From Corticium candelabrum (lineage: Eukaryota; Porifera; Homoscleromorpha; Homosclerophorida; Plakinidae), in NCBI RefSeq assembly GCF_963422355.1, contig NC_085085.1, positions 14,645,317 through 14,709,316 on the forward strand: DNA of 64,000 nt. Direction: 5' to 3'. This document shows, one piece after another, positions 42,705-55,515 of the stretch. The position numbers were made by a program, and so were the translations under genes. Position 1 is the first letter of the stretch; the number at the start of each line of letters is the position of its first letter. The notes beneath the pieces were generated by a model. It searched no databases, was not told the DNA's origin, and was given only the letters and a program-made list of their open reading frames with translations.

Positions 42705-44163
42705 TCATTTTGCAGCCAGAGTCTTATCCATGAACTTTTTCTTTGAAAAACACAGCCACCACTAAATTGAGATATCTTTATGAGCAAAGATGATCTAGTT
42801 ACGGTTAAATACACCACACCACACCTTGCTCGGCTTATCACCTTCGAATACTTTGGGGACGAGACGTGCACCTAACTCCTGGCGAAGTTGCAACAGGTAT
42901 TGAGCCATTTGATCTAAATAGTAAATACACCACTAAACAAAGCTATGCATGTCTACTCTAGTCTACAGCAGACTAAACTTCCATAAGTCTAATTAATTAA
43001 TAAAGAACAAAAATGGCCGCACTGTCTTGTCAGTGTCAAAATCCACTACACCAGACAGGCACATTCATACATACTTTTCTCGTAACACAGCTAGCTGATC
43101 ATAAACTAGCTAATAGAACAGCATATGTAAGCCCTGACAAAATCATTACAAACTATGACATACACTGTTGAGTAAGTTTCTAAGCAACTGGTCACAACTC
43201 CATTAGTACATATACTCAACAAGCTATTCTAGTCCCATTTTGTGTCGTGTTTTTACTGGTTTCTCACATTTTGTGTTGTGTTTTACTGGTTTCTCACATT
43301 AGCTGTCATGGCACCACTGATGCTTATTAGATAGATGAACAGACCGAACGAACAGAATTGCATAATCTACTGACTACAAACAATGACATGTGACATTTCC
43401 AACCTCCTTCTGCTCTGTCTTTGGCCTTGGTAAAAAACGAGTTGAGAGGAAAGTTTGGATCTCCGGGAATCGGAAAATTAGCCAAAGCTAGCGTGTTCAT
43501 TTCTTTCAGAGCATCATTCTTAGTTCGACACTACAAGCAAACACCACAGTGTCCACAAGACAATACACAAATCAAAACCATAAACCGTCAATTACCTTTG
43601 TCATCTTTTTCAGGCATTCCGTGGTGTACAAAGTCAGATACATCAACACTCGATCTGCCTCACCCTAAGCAGCAAGTCTCATTAATTAAATATAACTTAT
43701 TCATATATACCCAGGAGGGCCCACTGGCATACTAATAGATCACATCACCACTGCTCATAAAAAACAACTCACGTATCTCACTCTTTTTTAGCAAATTCTA
43801 GATGTCGTATATATTATGTAATCATACTAATCTGTAATCATTGTATTTGTCATTAATTTTGTTGAAACTTGTTCTAAGACACAACAATACCAGAGTTTTA
43901 ATGATTCCCTTTCCTTTAGCATACAATTCCCTTTCTTTAGCAAACAATTCGCATACGTATCTGCCCGTTTGGTCTGTAAGCCACATACACCAAAACCACA
44001 CGGAAAGGTTTTGAGTTTCAATAATTCAATGACTAAAGAGCCCCCAACCTACACGTTTTCCACAACCTATTCATTCCCGCCTTCCAACAGAAGACGAAAG
44101 ACTATAATGCAGCACAACTATTAGACAACAAACTCATTACAACAGCTGCACAGTGACACTACT

Positions 44164-44196
<33 letters not shown>

Positions 44197-44962
44197 TTTT
44201 TTTTTTTACTGAGAACTGGTGTATTTGAACAATCAAACGGCATCTGCTAACACACTACTACTACTACTACTTGAATAAACTACTACTACTACTACTACTA
44301 ATAATAATAATAAAATCTCTACTACTTTTTTTCAAAATACTACTACTGTATGTAAAAGCTTCCTCTATAGCAACAAGTTTCTAGGTTGTAACAACTTTGA
44401 GATAAACAGTCTTCTATAATCTACTTTCTGCTGCTTCCAGCAGAATGTTGAAGTCCCTTGAGGTTCTGTGAAGCTTGGACCTGCATCCTCGCAAACACAT
44501 CACGCAGGCCCGAAGGAGTGCAAATGACAGTCTGCATACCATACCTGCTTTGTACCATTCGTCTGCACACTCTTTAGAAGTGGAATTGTGGCCAGAGCAT
44601 ACATTGGCATCGCTAAGGGATCTCCTTGAGTTGTTCCTTCACTAGAAAGCAACGTTTCTCCACCTACAAACAATGAAGAAGGTTGTCGATACGTGTTGGC
44701 CAAGATTGGAAAGATGGCTGGGCAGTTGACAGATATGTTAAAGGTGACGACTTCCCATTCATGCACCGGCCGTGGTTTCTGGGATTGCAGTTCTTACATT
44801 CAACTCCTCGCTTTGCGCAGCGGCAATTCTTGCACCGTCCACTGCTGTTACACCAGCAGCACTTGGTCATGACGTAATTGACCAATATAGAGCGTTTCGA
44901 AAGCCAAAGAATACGTCAACTCGAAGAGCGAAATTTGAACCAACCGCCAGACTACACGCATG

Positions 44963-45001
<39 letters not shown>

Positions 45002-47765
45002 GTGTGAACTGGTGTATTTGAAATCAAACTCTATCATACAAGATAAACAATTAAGCAAAGGTGTACTGTACACAACATATGCAAACAATTACATTAAACA
45101 CATATTTAATTCTACTACTACTACTACTACTACTACTACACAGCATCCAATTTCTAATCCTCTGCATCCTTCAGCTAGAACACAAATATCTGGGAACTAC
45201 TGAAAAGTACCATAGTAGTCAGGGACCACACCTACACAGCTTTCGTAATTACATAATGTAGTATGAACTACCAATGTCACATCATAGCAGCAAACAGAAC
45301 GCAACAATACTAAAAACTACAAATCACAGCACAGCAAACATGGCAAGTGTGAATGCCAAACAAAGACTGCTTTTGTAATAGTCACTTGTTACAAAAACCT
45401 ACCAGACTTGCTTTGCTTGACAAATGCAGCAAGACTGCGACATTAAATAACTATCTCTGATGGTTGGACATAGTACAATGGATTTCCTGTCTCTGTTAAT
45501 AATAGTTTGACCAGGAATATACCAGTATATGTCATTTACAACTACTACACTACAAGAACTATTTGACGTAAGTCCCACTAACAATCACAATTTTTTCAAT
45601 TTGCTACTCGCAACGCATCAAATCAGTGTGACCTGCATGTTAGGATTCTATGCGTCCCTCACCACAACGCGTGTACCATGAATGAAGAGATACACCACTT
45701 CTGTGTGCATCATGTGTACAGAGCAAGTTGGATAACAATAAGCAAGCACGACTAACGTATGAGTAAAGCACAAAACGTTATGTAATCTCTACAAGTTACG
45801 TATGGTGCTGATGTCTCTCGACATTTGATACTGCCTCTCCTAGAGCCTTTCATAGCTCCATAGTTTATAGAAAATAGAAGACTATAATGCCAATAGTCGA
45901 CTTCAACGGAACCTTAATCAGTCTGCATGATGATAAGATGGCAGTTTACTCTTTACATTCGCAGTTTCCTAATATTAAATAATAAGCCACAAGACACAAT
46001 TCCATCTCCAGATAAAAAAGCTCTCCACTAACCATCTAGGAGTAGGTATGTACACACCACAATCTGGTAGAAGTCTTGAGGTCTCCATTAGTGTTGAATT
46101 GGATTTTCCAGCCTCTTAGTCCTTTTACAACCTAGATTACACATGCCGCCCATAACAGTGGTCTTTCCCAACAGACAGAGTAAAAAATCTCCAACTGTTG
46201 CAATCATACCAAATGCTAATGCTAGTCTACCTTCTCGGTATCTTGTATTGCCTGCATCAGTACAGTGTCAAGTTGTCAACAGAAGATTTCACTGCCACTA
46301 CCCCAAATGCCCAAACTAATGCTCGCATGCACAACTTCCCTTCTCTCCCCTATACAGTAAATCCAGCGAGATGATACACCAATCCCCCCCCCCCCCCCCC
46401 GATAAGCTATCATCACCTTCGCTGAACCACAAGTCTTAAAGAGTCTGTTGTCCAGTGCATCTCGACATCAGACAAATGCACAAGATGGGGTACTGATAAA
46501 TACTACTTATCTAATTTCAAAATTTATTATATAGCGTCTGTCTATATTGCCTCTAGAAAAAGCTTCGTTGCAACAACAAACAACTTGGTATTTAATCTAT
46601 TGGATAAGCTCAAAAAGAAGGTATTTGTCTGTCTAAGATCCATTTGTCTGGCATTTTAGTATCTACTGAGTAGTACTGTACATGTGTATATGACCTTAGC
46701 ACGCTGCATTAGTAAATATGAGTATACATATCGTTGTCGTCATCATTGTTGTTGTCATCATTATCATCACCTACTATTATGTCACCCTTTCAGTAGGGTG
46801 AGTGGGGTCTTTACTCTCAACTAGACACCCACCAACACGGCATACATCCCAGAGCAGTACGCATTTCTGTGTAATCCATATGGTGCTAGTAACTGGCATA
46901 TCGCGTACACAACAGAATTTCAGCAGCTTTGAACAGCATGCCCGGTAGATATTAACTTGATGGCCAACAGGAAAGCACTGACCCTCATTCCCCACATCAA
47001 ATCACAGAAACTCCCCATCAATAGAAACAAGTCTACCCTCACAGACATTAGCCAGATAAACATGCAGTTAAGAAAAAACTATTTCAAAACTTTGTGGTAG
47101 AATAAGTATAATTACAATACTCTTTCAAGCTGCTATAAATAGTAAATATTCAAGCTTAATCAATTGTTAATTAGCAAAGACTTGACATTACACAATGCAC
47201 CACGTTTCCAATATCAATCATTAACTTAGCTAACTACTTACTTCCCGTCTCATTCTACAATCTCAAAGTACTAAGCTCGTTAGCATTCATCCACACTACT
47301 AAACCCTTTCCTGTTGAACTAAGGCTACCTAACGTATCAAGTGTGTACGTACACTGTAACAGTTACACACCTCTTTACTTCACATCACGTTTAGTACACA
47401 CAAACCTACCTTGATCTCGTAGTTCTTAAAGAAGACATTCGCTTTGAAATAGTAAAGTGCTTCCTCGACAATGTCCATGCTACCATCTACAACAGGATAT
47501 GCGAGAAAGTCAACTACCGCTTAGTCTGTCATTGAGCATCCCCACTGGGGACCCCAAACTCATGCCTCTCAAACTCGTCATAGGTTTCTAACTCACCGCC
47601 CCTCGGTGCTGGACCCTTGAATGTTGTGTTTATCGGCAACAGAGCCATGTTTGCCAGCAGTCTGTATTGCTGACCGTTGAAAGATGAATGATATGCCTAC
47701 AGGTAACCATGCAAACGTTCAAAAACTACTCAAACATACGTAGTCCAAGTCATACGCACAGGCAT
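42705..47765 (-). CDS. ARPC3: ARPC3, p21 subunit of the Arp2/3 complex
   Basis: Seven exons, all in phase: 47765-47760 (Met-Pro only), 47696-47597, 47486-47410, 43664-43596, 43530-43404, 42913-42825 and 42761-42705. Landmarks are [105 protein letters not shown] and the tail [18 protein letters not shown]. The length, about 175 residues, equals the family. ARPC3 joins the actin-nucleating Arp2/3 complex at branch points. The 3.7 kb intron 3 holds a retroelement fossil and CTA repeats. Exon 1 encodes only two residues, typical of this gene. Confidence 0.95.
44165..45140. repeat. Clustered (CTA)n microsatellites in the ARPC3 intron
   Basis: Separate CTA trinucleotide runs lie at 44165-44195, 44254-44300, 44961-45001 and 45112-45139. 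The two outer groups are each followed by similar text (GAACTGGTGTATTTGAA near 44213 and 45007), so they may be copies of one unit bracketing the retroelement remnant. Confidence 0.85.
44500..44885 (-). mobile_element. Retroelement fossil: reverse transcriptase and Cys-rich fragment
   Basis: A short piece of reverse transcriptase is recognisable from [19 protein letters not shown] and the neighbourhood of a YAD-type catalytic box. Immediately upstream on the same strand is a cysteine-rich segment ([20 protein letters not shown]) resembling the CXC-like domains that accompany such enzymes in marine invertebrate elements. It lies within the large ARPC3 intron, is clearly incomplete and broken, and has no terminal repeats that I can define. 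LINE versus DIRS-like origin cannot be settled from this fragment. Confidence 0.65.
46384..46400. repeat. Poly-C tract
   Basis: Seventeen consecutive C bases within the largest ARPC3 intron. Such tracts are also common places for assembly errors. Confidence 0.95.
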
Positions 47766-48175
47766 GGCCGTAAAGTTGCTTTCTAGACAATCGGAACGAC
47801 AAACGTAAAGTAGATATCAATTTTAAAGCTGCTCTGGGTCAGCGAGGCCTTCTCTATACCTCGTACCCCCAGCCCCTCTTAGCGATCTCTAGACCTAAGC
47901 GCACGGACCTTCGGCTCAGCAGCCGATCGACCAAGAACCGTTCCGTGATATACATATGGCTCTGGGTAAGCACTGCTAGTCTGGTGTTCAAGATCTGAGT
48001 ATATCGACACAAAACGGCTCGAATTCGAAGATGGTCTACTCTAGATGCCGGCCCAACACAGATCAGGTTGACGACGGCGACTAGCGCTAGATGCAGGAGC
48101 AGCAGAAGGATGTCTACCTCAACGTTGGAGAATGATATTAATTAATTAAAATTGTTGTTACTAATGAACTAGATG

Positions 48176-48321
48176 TAGTCTTTCGTGGTCAGACCGTTTC
48201 CCTCCTCATCTTTTCCCTTGCTTTTTTTAGTCAGAAGGACTGGTATAATTTCCTGCGACCAGTAATAACAGAGTTCGTAGAATGAGGAGGGAAATGATAG
48301 TGGTCTGACTTCGTGAGACTA
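48176..48321. mobile_element. Short foldback element, ~146 bp
   Basis: TAGTCTTTCGTGGTCAGACC and then TTTCCCTCCTCAT on the left (48175-48207) are mirrored by ATGAGGAGGGAAA, GGTCTGACTTCGTGAGACTA on the right (48282-48321). It lies between ARPC3 and CNTD1 and has no coding capacity, which fits a small MITE or a hairpin. Confidence 0.6.
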
Positions 48322-48610
48322 GAATACCTATACCTTCCTAATTCTGTCTACTCGATGACGTCTGATCTCTACAACACTCTCCCAACACGTACTACCTATT
48401 TCCTTTCCTGACCAGTTTGGTGCGCGACGTCTGTCTCGATGAACGTCACATTGTCGTGAGACGCTACATTCCAGGATTCCCTGCAATCGAACAGTTTGGG
48501 CATCGCAACTGCGGGTGGTCAATGCTCGTAGATTGTTACGGTACCGGTACCGTATGTGTACACGTATGTATGTATACGTTAATTAAACTTACCGACACGA
48601 ATATCCCGCC

Positions 48611-50037
48611 TCACGAAATTATAAGTCCAACAAGTACAGCTGCAAATTCTACTAATTCATCGCTAACAATTCCAGCAATTTGACTCAACTGATCAACGAC
48701 CTAAAATTACAGAGAGATGATCTACTATAATGCTTATACGTTTACTATTAACGGTGTCATTGACTCGTTTACCTGGTCACTTGTTCCCTGATTTATAAAG
48801 AAAGAAGCGGCTCCTATAGCAGATGCTGCCAGCCACATATAATCCGCTTGTTGTTTCACACTCGTTACGCGAGCACTAGACAGGACGAGGGGGCGCTTGG
48901 ACTGTAACGCTTTCGAACGCCTTAACAATTCAGAGTAGACTTCTTTTCTGAGTAGATAGTACACGTCAAGGACTTTCACACTCACTGTATACAACCGTTT
49001 GACATCAATAACAGGAGAGTTGTGACCTGAGAGTGTCACATAGATAATTAGGTCATAAATTTAGTGATTAAAATAGCAGTGATGAAATATCTAAATAGTT
49101 TGGACCGTCAACACTGAAACACATTTGTTGTTCAATCAGCTTGTTCAGTAGCGTCTAGTGATGATACTAGCCTTAGCAATTCTTTCATTTGCTTAATTTA
49201 TTTCTATGTTTTACGTGTAGATATTTAAATTTATTTAAAACCAGTGCATGTGATATTGACTTACCTAGCGTTTCGAGTAATGTCTCGATGTAAACTAGAG
49301 GTGATGTCACCTGGACGCTGAACGAGAGTGTATTCAAGACTCTGATCTCTGACTGTAGGATGGCGTTGTTGCTGTATAGATGGCCTTCTGACGACAAGAA
49401 GTCTTTTACACGACCCGGTGTCAGCGCCTTGTAGTGTGAACACAATTTACTGCCAAGTTGTACGCACGATAGAATGCGAAGCGGTAGTTGAGATTTAAGA
49501 CGTTCTTCAACCGCCTCCCAATTTCTATCACGATCCGGCTTGCAGGATCTGTGCACGTGGTGGAGAAGACTGCTTACGTGTGCTCTCATGAACCTTAACA
49601 AGAGACGAAAACACAAATTGCCGAGTAATTTTTTTAATTACAGTTAATTCATTTAGAATTACGAACTCCTTGACATACAAGCGACATGCTGCAAATCGTC
49701 AGAAAAATAACAGAAAGCAACGTCTTACCTATCAAAGAGTTCAACTGCAATGTATTTTGTTTCTACCGGAAGGTCGAGATGATGGCAGGTCGCAAAAACA
49801 TACTCTAGAATACGACTGGTCATACTTCACATAGTAACGATCCAATAGCTTAGAGCTACAACCGACACTCTTGCTGCTCACAAAATGTCCCGCCTGATGG
49901 TCGACTTTCTCCATATTTTCCTCGTTTAGTCTGGCGAGCACACAAAGATATTCCTCCAAGACGTCCGGTGACAAGCTAGCGCCTTTACAATTGAAAAGAG
50001 GCTCAACTAACGCCTTGGAAAGCCCGTGAAGAGCCAT
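48611..50037 (-). CDS. CNTD1: CNTD1, cyclin N-terminal domain protein of meiosis
   Basis: Exons at about 48611-48680, 48771-49025, 49263-49595 and 49733-50037 encode a protein aligning with human CNTD1. Landmarks are ILEYVFATCHHLDLPVETKY, IAVELFDRFMRAHV, NWEAVEERLKSQLPLRILSC, VQLGSKLC, LQSEIRVLNTLSFSVQVTSP, VYIETLLETLG, YYLLRKEVYSELLRRSK, MWLAASAIGAASFFINQ and VVDQLSQIAGIVSDE. CNTD1 promotes crossover maturation in meiosis as a noncanonical cyclin. The first exon needs an unresolved join: the frame opening at 50037 (or 50058) and the ILEYVF frame differ, so a short intron or an assembly slip lies near 49810-49900. Confidence 0.88.
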
Positions 50038-50391
50038 AAACAACCAACAAAATATCACAACACACTGTTAGGTCCCTACTCAGCCAATTCAGTCAAGTTC
50101 TCGCCGGTTTCAGTCATCCGATCACAACCCAGTAGCTCAGAATCCCGCCACAATTGTAAAACCTAAACTTCAACTGAAACGCTTTGTAGACCTTGAAATT
50201 AAAATTATATAATATCATATACATACAATTGCGGTGTGTATACTACGTATTAAGAGTTGTAAACAACTTGAGTGCCTCCGAAAGGAAAACACACGTCAAC
50301 ATGTCAAAGTGATCTGAGTATATACATACTAATCACTCACATTACAATATTTTCTGTCTTATCTTGACATTTTAGTAGCTGAGCTAATAAC

Positions 50392-53257
50392 TTAGATCTC
50401 GTCATAAGGTACTGCAAGGCCAACACGGTAACTTGAGGCACTTGGTTCATCATAATTTGAGTAGCAAACAGATGGCAAGTCTTGAGTATCCAATTCTGAC
50501 ACGGAAAAATCAAATACATGAATGCTTCCCGTCAACCTTGATGTATTAAACAGATACTTTGTCTCTTGAAAAATTAACGCAAAAATTGATTCATAAATTT
50601 CCACCTTCTGTGAAATATCCCGTCATCTGTGTCATGGTAGACGCGTGAGTCAACAAGAGGGACGTTGGCTGTTATCAGTCTTGTCTCATCAAAACAGCAG
50701 AGGTGAACAGGATGCCTTACAACAAACAAACTGTACGTATGAGCATTGAAACTAAACGTAACGAAGACAAAAAGATGCAGAAAATGGGAGTCACGTGGCC
50801 CATACCTACTGTGAGTATCCCATAGTGGTCTTTGCATCCTTTGATCCCATACATATACCGTGCCATCATTACTTCACATCACAAAATTTGACATGAGTCT
50901 ATTTCAATTTTTAATTACGCTAGATTGGAGCAACTGCACATCGCTTACGTTCCACTGACTACCTTCCAGTCATCCATCTGAACATGACTCACATAAGACG
51001 TGTGACCTTTCAGTACGAAAGCACTGCTACCAATCCTCATATCAAACACTCTAACACTACCACACGAAATTGCATTACATTCCCACAAACAAGACAGACA
51101 ACTATGTTAATTACCTTTTGTCAGCAGATCCACTAACAATCATGTTCTTTGGTGCATTTGCTATGTCGACACATAACACATCGCTCCAGTGGCCAGACAG
51201 GCTGCACAAAAACTGTCCTGTGCAGAGACTGTGCACTCGAACCTTCCAAAGAAGATTAATATAATTATCAGGCTATAACTAATCAAACCATATTAAATAC
51301 TCACTCTGCAGCCCTCACAAAGAGCATCAAATCCATACCCACTCACACCACATGCAAGAAAGTCAGATGTCGTATCAGAACAAGTCAAACGTATCTGACG
51401 TGCTTCTCCACCCTCAAACATCAGCATTCTATCAGGGCTACATCCAACAGTGTGGAGGTAAACCTCTCTGTCCGTAGCTATCACAACTCTATACTGATCC
51501 AAACAGGCAGAAACAAATGATAATTTCTTTATCATCGAGTTTGCAGAAAAGATGGCAGAATTCTGCTGAATAGTGAGATCAACAAGTAAGAGACTACAAC
51601 AATGACCCTTTTAGTATGAGACTTGCTCACTGAAAGAATTTGAAATCCATCTTTGCAGAGCCACAGCAGCTCGTCGGTATCTGAGTTGAACTGATGTATG
51701 TGGCATAACTGATATGACTGGAAAGTGTTATTAGTTGCCACAGCCAAGCAGCATCCATCAGAAGACATCCTCATACATTTGGCAGAGCCTGGTAACGTAA
51801 CTGTGTGCTGCTTCTCGCCACTGGATGAGTTCCAGACACACACATCTCCTAAATAGTGCGTTACTATGCAGTAAAAGTACTGTACATACTACACAACAAT
51901 TGTAGTTATAGTAACCATTAAGATAGCTACATGCTGCAGCAGAGTTGTTGACTGTTGTGCAGGTAACACGATTATATCCTTCCAGCATTTCAACACTGGG
52001 AGACAATACACGGCCGTTGTCCATAGCATCGGTTACATCCCAAACACAAACATCACCAGAATCATATCTTTGTCAAAAATAAAGAAGAAATTTAGAAAAT
52101 AATTCGAATGATGACATTCATGAGTTACGTATACCCAGCTATGACCTGTGTACAACTTGCGTTCACACAAGACAACACTCTGCATCGTGGATACTGCAGT
52201 TCCTGAGTGTGACAACGTCTTTCCTGTAAGCCACAATCAAACAATCTTTACAATTTCTACATACGTACATGTACATGCATGAATATCAGTTCTTAGCATT
52301 ATGAGTTCATCATACTCTCCAGTTCTGTTTGAGAAGTTGAGCTTTTACATGATGATGCCTTGCCACACCCTTCCAACCAACTCTACTTGCAATGCTAAGT
52401 ATTACAGAGAATCAATTGCTTAGTACAAGACCTTCAGTCTGACATCTAGCCTCTAACCTTAAATTCTGCACATTCTTGAATTGCTGTCCTTGGCAAACCC
52501 TATACCATAAAACCTCATCATCAGCAAGAATGTGCCAACTCCAGCTCACCTAAGACAAGAACAGTGCAGCATACCAAAGAAAAAAGATATTAGCCAATTT
52601 ACAGATGTAAGTAGACCTCTACCTGAGAGCAACGACACAAGTCTCTAAAATCCAGAAAACTAAACACTCGGATGCCTACTTCTTTAGGCAATTTCACGTC
52701 AAAAAAGGGCACATCGGTGATTTCATTCTATACAGCATTTCCCCAACATCACTATTGCAACAGACTGCATACGTGTGCAAACATACAATGTCTGATATCA
52801 ATTGATCTACAAGATTCTCCTCAATGCTTTCTCTTCGATGACGTTTTGTCATGGATCGTTGACAGAATATCTTTCTTTTATGAGTGTTGTTTAAGCTCAT
52901 CTTAGTATGTGTTGTCATATGGTGGGATCCCTCAAACTGAGAATTCCTTCCTCCACTTTGTTTACATTTGCTGTCTTGCTCTAATTTATTAGCTTCACTG
53001 GATGCACGAACCTCTTCAATATCAACCTTAACAACTTCTCGGCTTTTCATCTCATCTCCACCTCTAGGTCGTGCTTCGCAAGAATGCTTACGATACGAAC
53101 ATGATGCGGTGTATGAACTTGTTTTACAATCAACAGTCACCGGAATAGAAGGTTCACTGGAGCATTCCACAGGTGGTCTGACGTGGGCCAAAGAAGCAAA
53201 CCAATGTTGTCGAAATTCCTCCAACTCAGACTGCAACTTGTCTCTCTGTTGTTTCAT
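50392..53257 (-). CDS. FBXW8: FBXW8, F-box and WD40 ubiquitin-ligase subunit
   Basis: The preferred start is MKQQRDKLQSELEEFRQHWF, matching the human EFRRRWQEE start; reading continues upstream to 53341. A long basic insert follows, then NLVDQLISDI. The F-box (FFDVKLPKEVGIRVFSFLDF, about 52630-52710) runs into VSWSWHILADDEVLWYRVCQ. WD40 repeats are spread over about ten exons (GDVCVWNSSSGEKQHTVTLP, KNMIVSGSADKSVRVFDMRI, HVQMDDWKVVSGSNDGTVYV), and the family tail HPVHLCCFDETRLITANVP leads to FDFSVSELD and the stop. FBXW8 recruits substrates to the CUL7 SCF-like ligase. Exon limits between 50600 and 52600 are approximate. Confidence 0.9.
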
Positions 53258-53341
53258 AATTGTGCACTTCCCGGATGTGCACAAGGACACCGAGCACACC
53301 GCACCCTGACATACCCGTACGTCTGTAGCTCCTAACCGCAT

Positions 53342-54132
53342 AATATTATTAGTGCTGCGTTGAGCGAGTGCAGTAGGACAGTGCCAGCAGTGGTGGTTCT
53401 AGGATTTACTAGACGGAGGCACAAAACTTGAGATGTGAGCGTGTTCTTGTTTACCACTGTTTGCTCTCTAGTATCTAGGTATGGTAACATAGGCCGGTTG
53501 AACATGAACACTAGACTGAAAACGACCCTACACTTCTTTAGTATGTAGAAAAGGTATGACAAAATATCAAAGACTAGACTGCATCAAAGCCAAAAGAGTG
53601 GACTTTGTTTGAAGCAACATCCTTCTTGCACAACTAGCAATTGCAAGATGGAATTTTTTACTCAGCTAACTAATTGTAACAGAGACTTTCGTTTGGGACG
53701 CTAGAATATCTATCAATGAATCAGGTTTTCAGAACTAAAATTAAGAAAGATCGAGGGCCGCCAAACGGAGGGTTTGTGCCCCAGTACAGTATGTACACGG
53801 ACGCGAACTGAAACGTTGCGCAGTTTAGTGTTTACTTTAGAATGCAAATAATTTCGTTCAACAATTGCAATTTCTGCTTGAGTTAATTGATTAATTAATT
53901 AGGAGACTTGAAAAGCTTTTTTTAGCACATGACGCACGCCGGTGTGGAGTGATCGACCCACGTGGCCATGCACTTGAATTACAATCACGAGCAAGCAGAG
54001 TCATGAAGAGACATCTCCCGTGGGAGTCGGACTGATACTTATAAATACATGTAAACATTCGTTCGTTGATATTTCGGACGTCTCGTCTTCTACCATTGTC
54101 TCAGTCCTACCGAGTATACTAGCTCTACAACA
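53342..54132. other. Interval between FBXW8 and the ependymin-like cluster
   Basis: No exon recognised. A TTATAAATAC box at about 54039-54048 precedes the first ependymin-like start by about 85 bp and is a plausible TATA element. Confidence 0.5.
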
Positions 54133-55122
54133 ATGCTGACTGTCATTGCTCTCTGTCTCATCGCAGTTTGTTCTGCACAACATCTCCCGCCTCACATTTC
54201 AGAGACGTTCTCCGCAGATGTAAATGACTAAGTAACCAATTCGACTGTCAATGCCACTTGCTACACTGTAGAATAGTACTCAATACTGTAGACCCGGTCT
54301 ACGTGTCAAATACCACAAATTATTTCCACTTCTAGATAACTTTTCGCACTCATATGGGACCACGAGGAGTTCGTACAGAAACTGGTGAAAGAATTAATAC
54401 TCTAGAGAATCGACGCGCTTACATGAAACGGTGTTTTCGTCTCTCTTTTTCTTTTCAGGCCGGATGGATCACGATCAAACAAACAACAGAGAGGCAGTTA
54501 GTTTGCAAGGAATGGAAGGCGAGCGCGAAACGACGTTTACTCGCATTGCGTTGTACCACCATGACAACCAAGAAGTAAGCATCCGGGCGTCCCTGGAAAA
54601 TTTCTCTAGATAATCACGATCGTCTCTACTGTCTCTAGGGCATGCGTTACACAATTCAAGGGTAAGACAACAAGTCAGAGAAATCAGAGAAACATACGAT
54701 TGTCTAGAGCCAGGAATGTCTTTCATTGATTGCAGTGCAGGAAACGAAACGCACTGTGAACATCGTCCTTTGCCAGGAGATCTACGTCCATACTGGGGTT
54801 TCCTCATGAATGCCGATTTCGAGCGCGAGACAAACTACATGGGCAAGGATGCTTTTGAATTCACATTTCATGTAATATCACACAACTCTAGGTACATTGG
54901 GATAATTCTAGTGAACTGTGTGCATTAATTATGTAGAATATGGAGTCGAGGAGTGAAGGAACGATTCTTGTTGATGCTATGCAGACTTCCATTCCCTTGC
55001 TGGTGAACCATACGCACGGAGATGAGTTTGCCGAATCGACAGAGTACCGAACCTTCGTGCCAGGACCTCCTCCGGCATCCGATTTCGAAATTCCCGCTAG
55101 TTGTCGGGAGCGTCGAGTATGA
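54133..55122 (+). CDS. Ependymin-like secreted protein, copy A
   Basis: Exons 54133-54219, 54336-54384, 54459-54574, about 54710-54871 and 54937-55122. A signal peptide (MLTVIALCLIAVCSAQ) is followed by HLPPHISETFSAD, RMDHDQTNNREAVSLQGMEG, RIALYHHDNQE, MSFIDCSAGNETHCEH, GFLMNADFERETNYMGKDAF, and ends SDFEIPASCRERRV. The pattern (IALY, a Cys pair, NADFE...YMG, final FEIPxxC) follows ependymin-related proteins, which are secreted glycoproteins of the LolA-like fold. N-glycosylation sites such as NHT and NET are present. It heads a three-gene tandem cluster. The 54710 acceptor is chosen because it alone keeps the frame and aligns with copies B and C. Confidence 0.68.
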
Positions 55123-55515
55123 ACAAACACGACAAACGGACAACTAGCCGCTGTAATGCTTTGGATGTTGCCATTGCTTTGTCATTGAACGAATAGCGTC
55201 TACCTGCAGTGCGCTAAATATTCTACTATTTTATTTCAATTAGATTGCAGCTAGCTTTCGCCTGCTAGTCTCTTGCTGCTTCTGAAATCACTAACATACA
55301 ATTACAGCACTAACTAGTTTTTCACAGTCTGGTTTTGAATGAAACCCAGGTCCCTAGCCCTCTAATTTGTAGCACAGAACAGACAAGTAATTAATTAGGT
55401 GTTGTCCAATGAGCAGGTGTCGCCGAATCACTTGTGGAATCGTCATTCGATCTCACGTGATCAGGCTATTCAGTTGTGTGGTGGTTGTTCGTTGCCTTTC
55501 GATTGGGTGTTGACG
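55123..55515. other. Spacer between ependymin-like copies A and B
   Basis: 393 bp with no exon visible. It must hold the 3' end of copy A and the promoter of copy B. Confidence 0.5.

Noticed and set aside
44500-44885. Cys-rich and reverse-transcriptase frames as host genes
   Set aside because: They match retroelement domains, lie within an intron of ARPC3 and are incomplete.
54661-54677. A 17-bp intron in ependymin-like copy A
   Set aside because: Far too short to be spliced; the acceptor at 54709 gives a proper intron and aligns with copies B and C.
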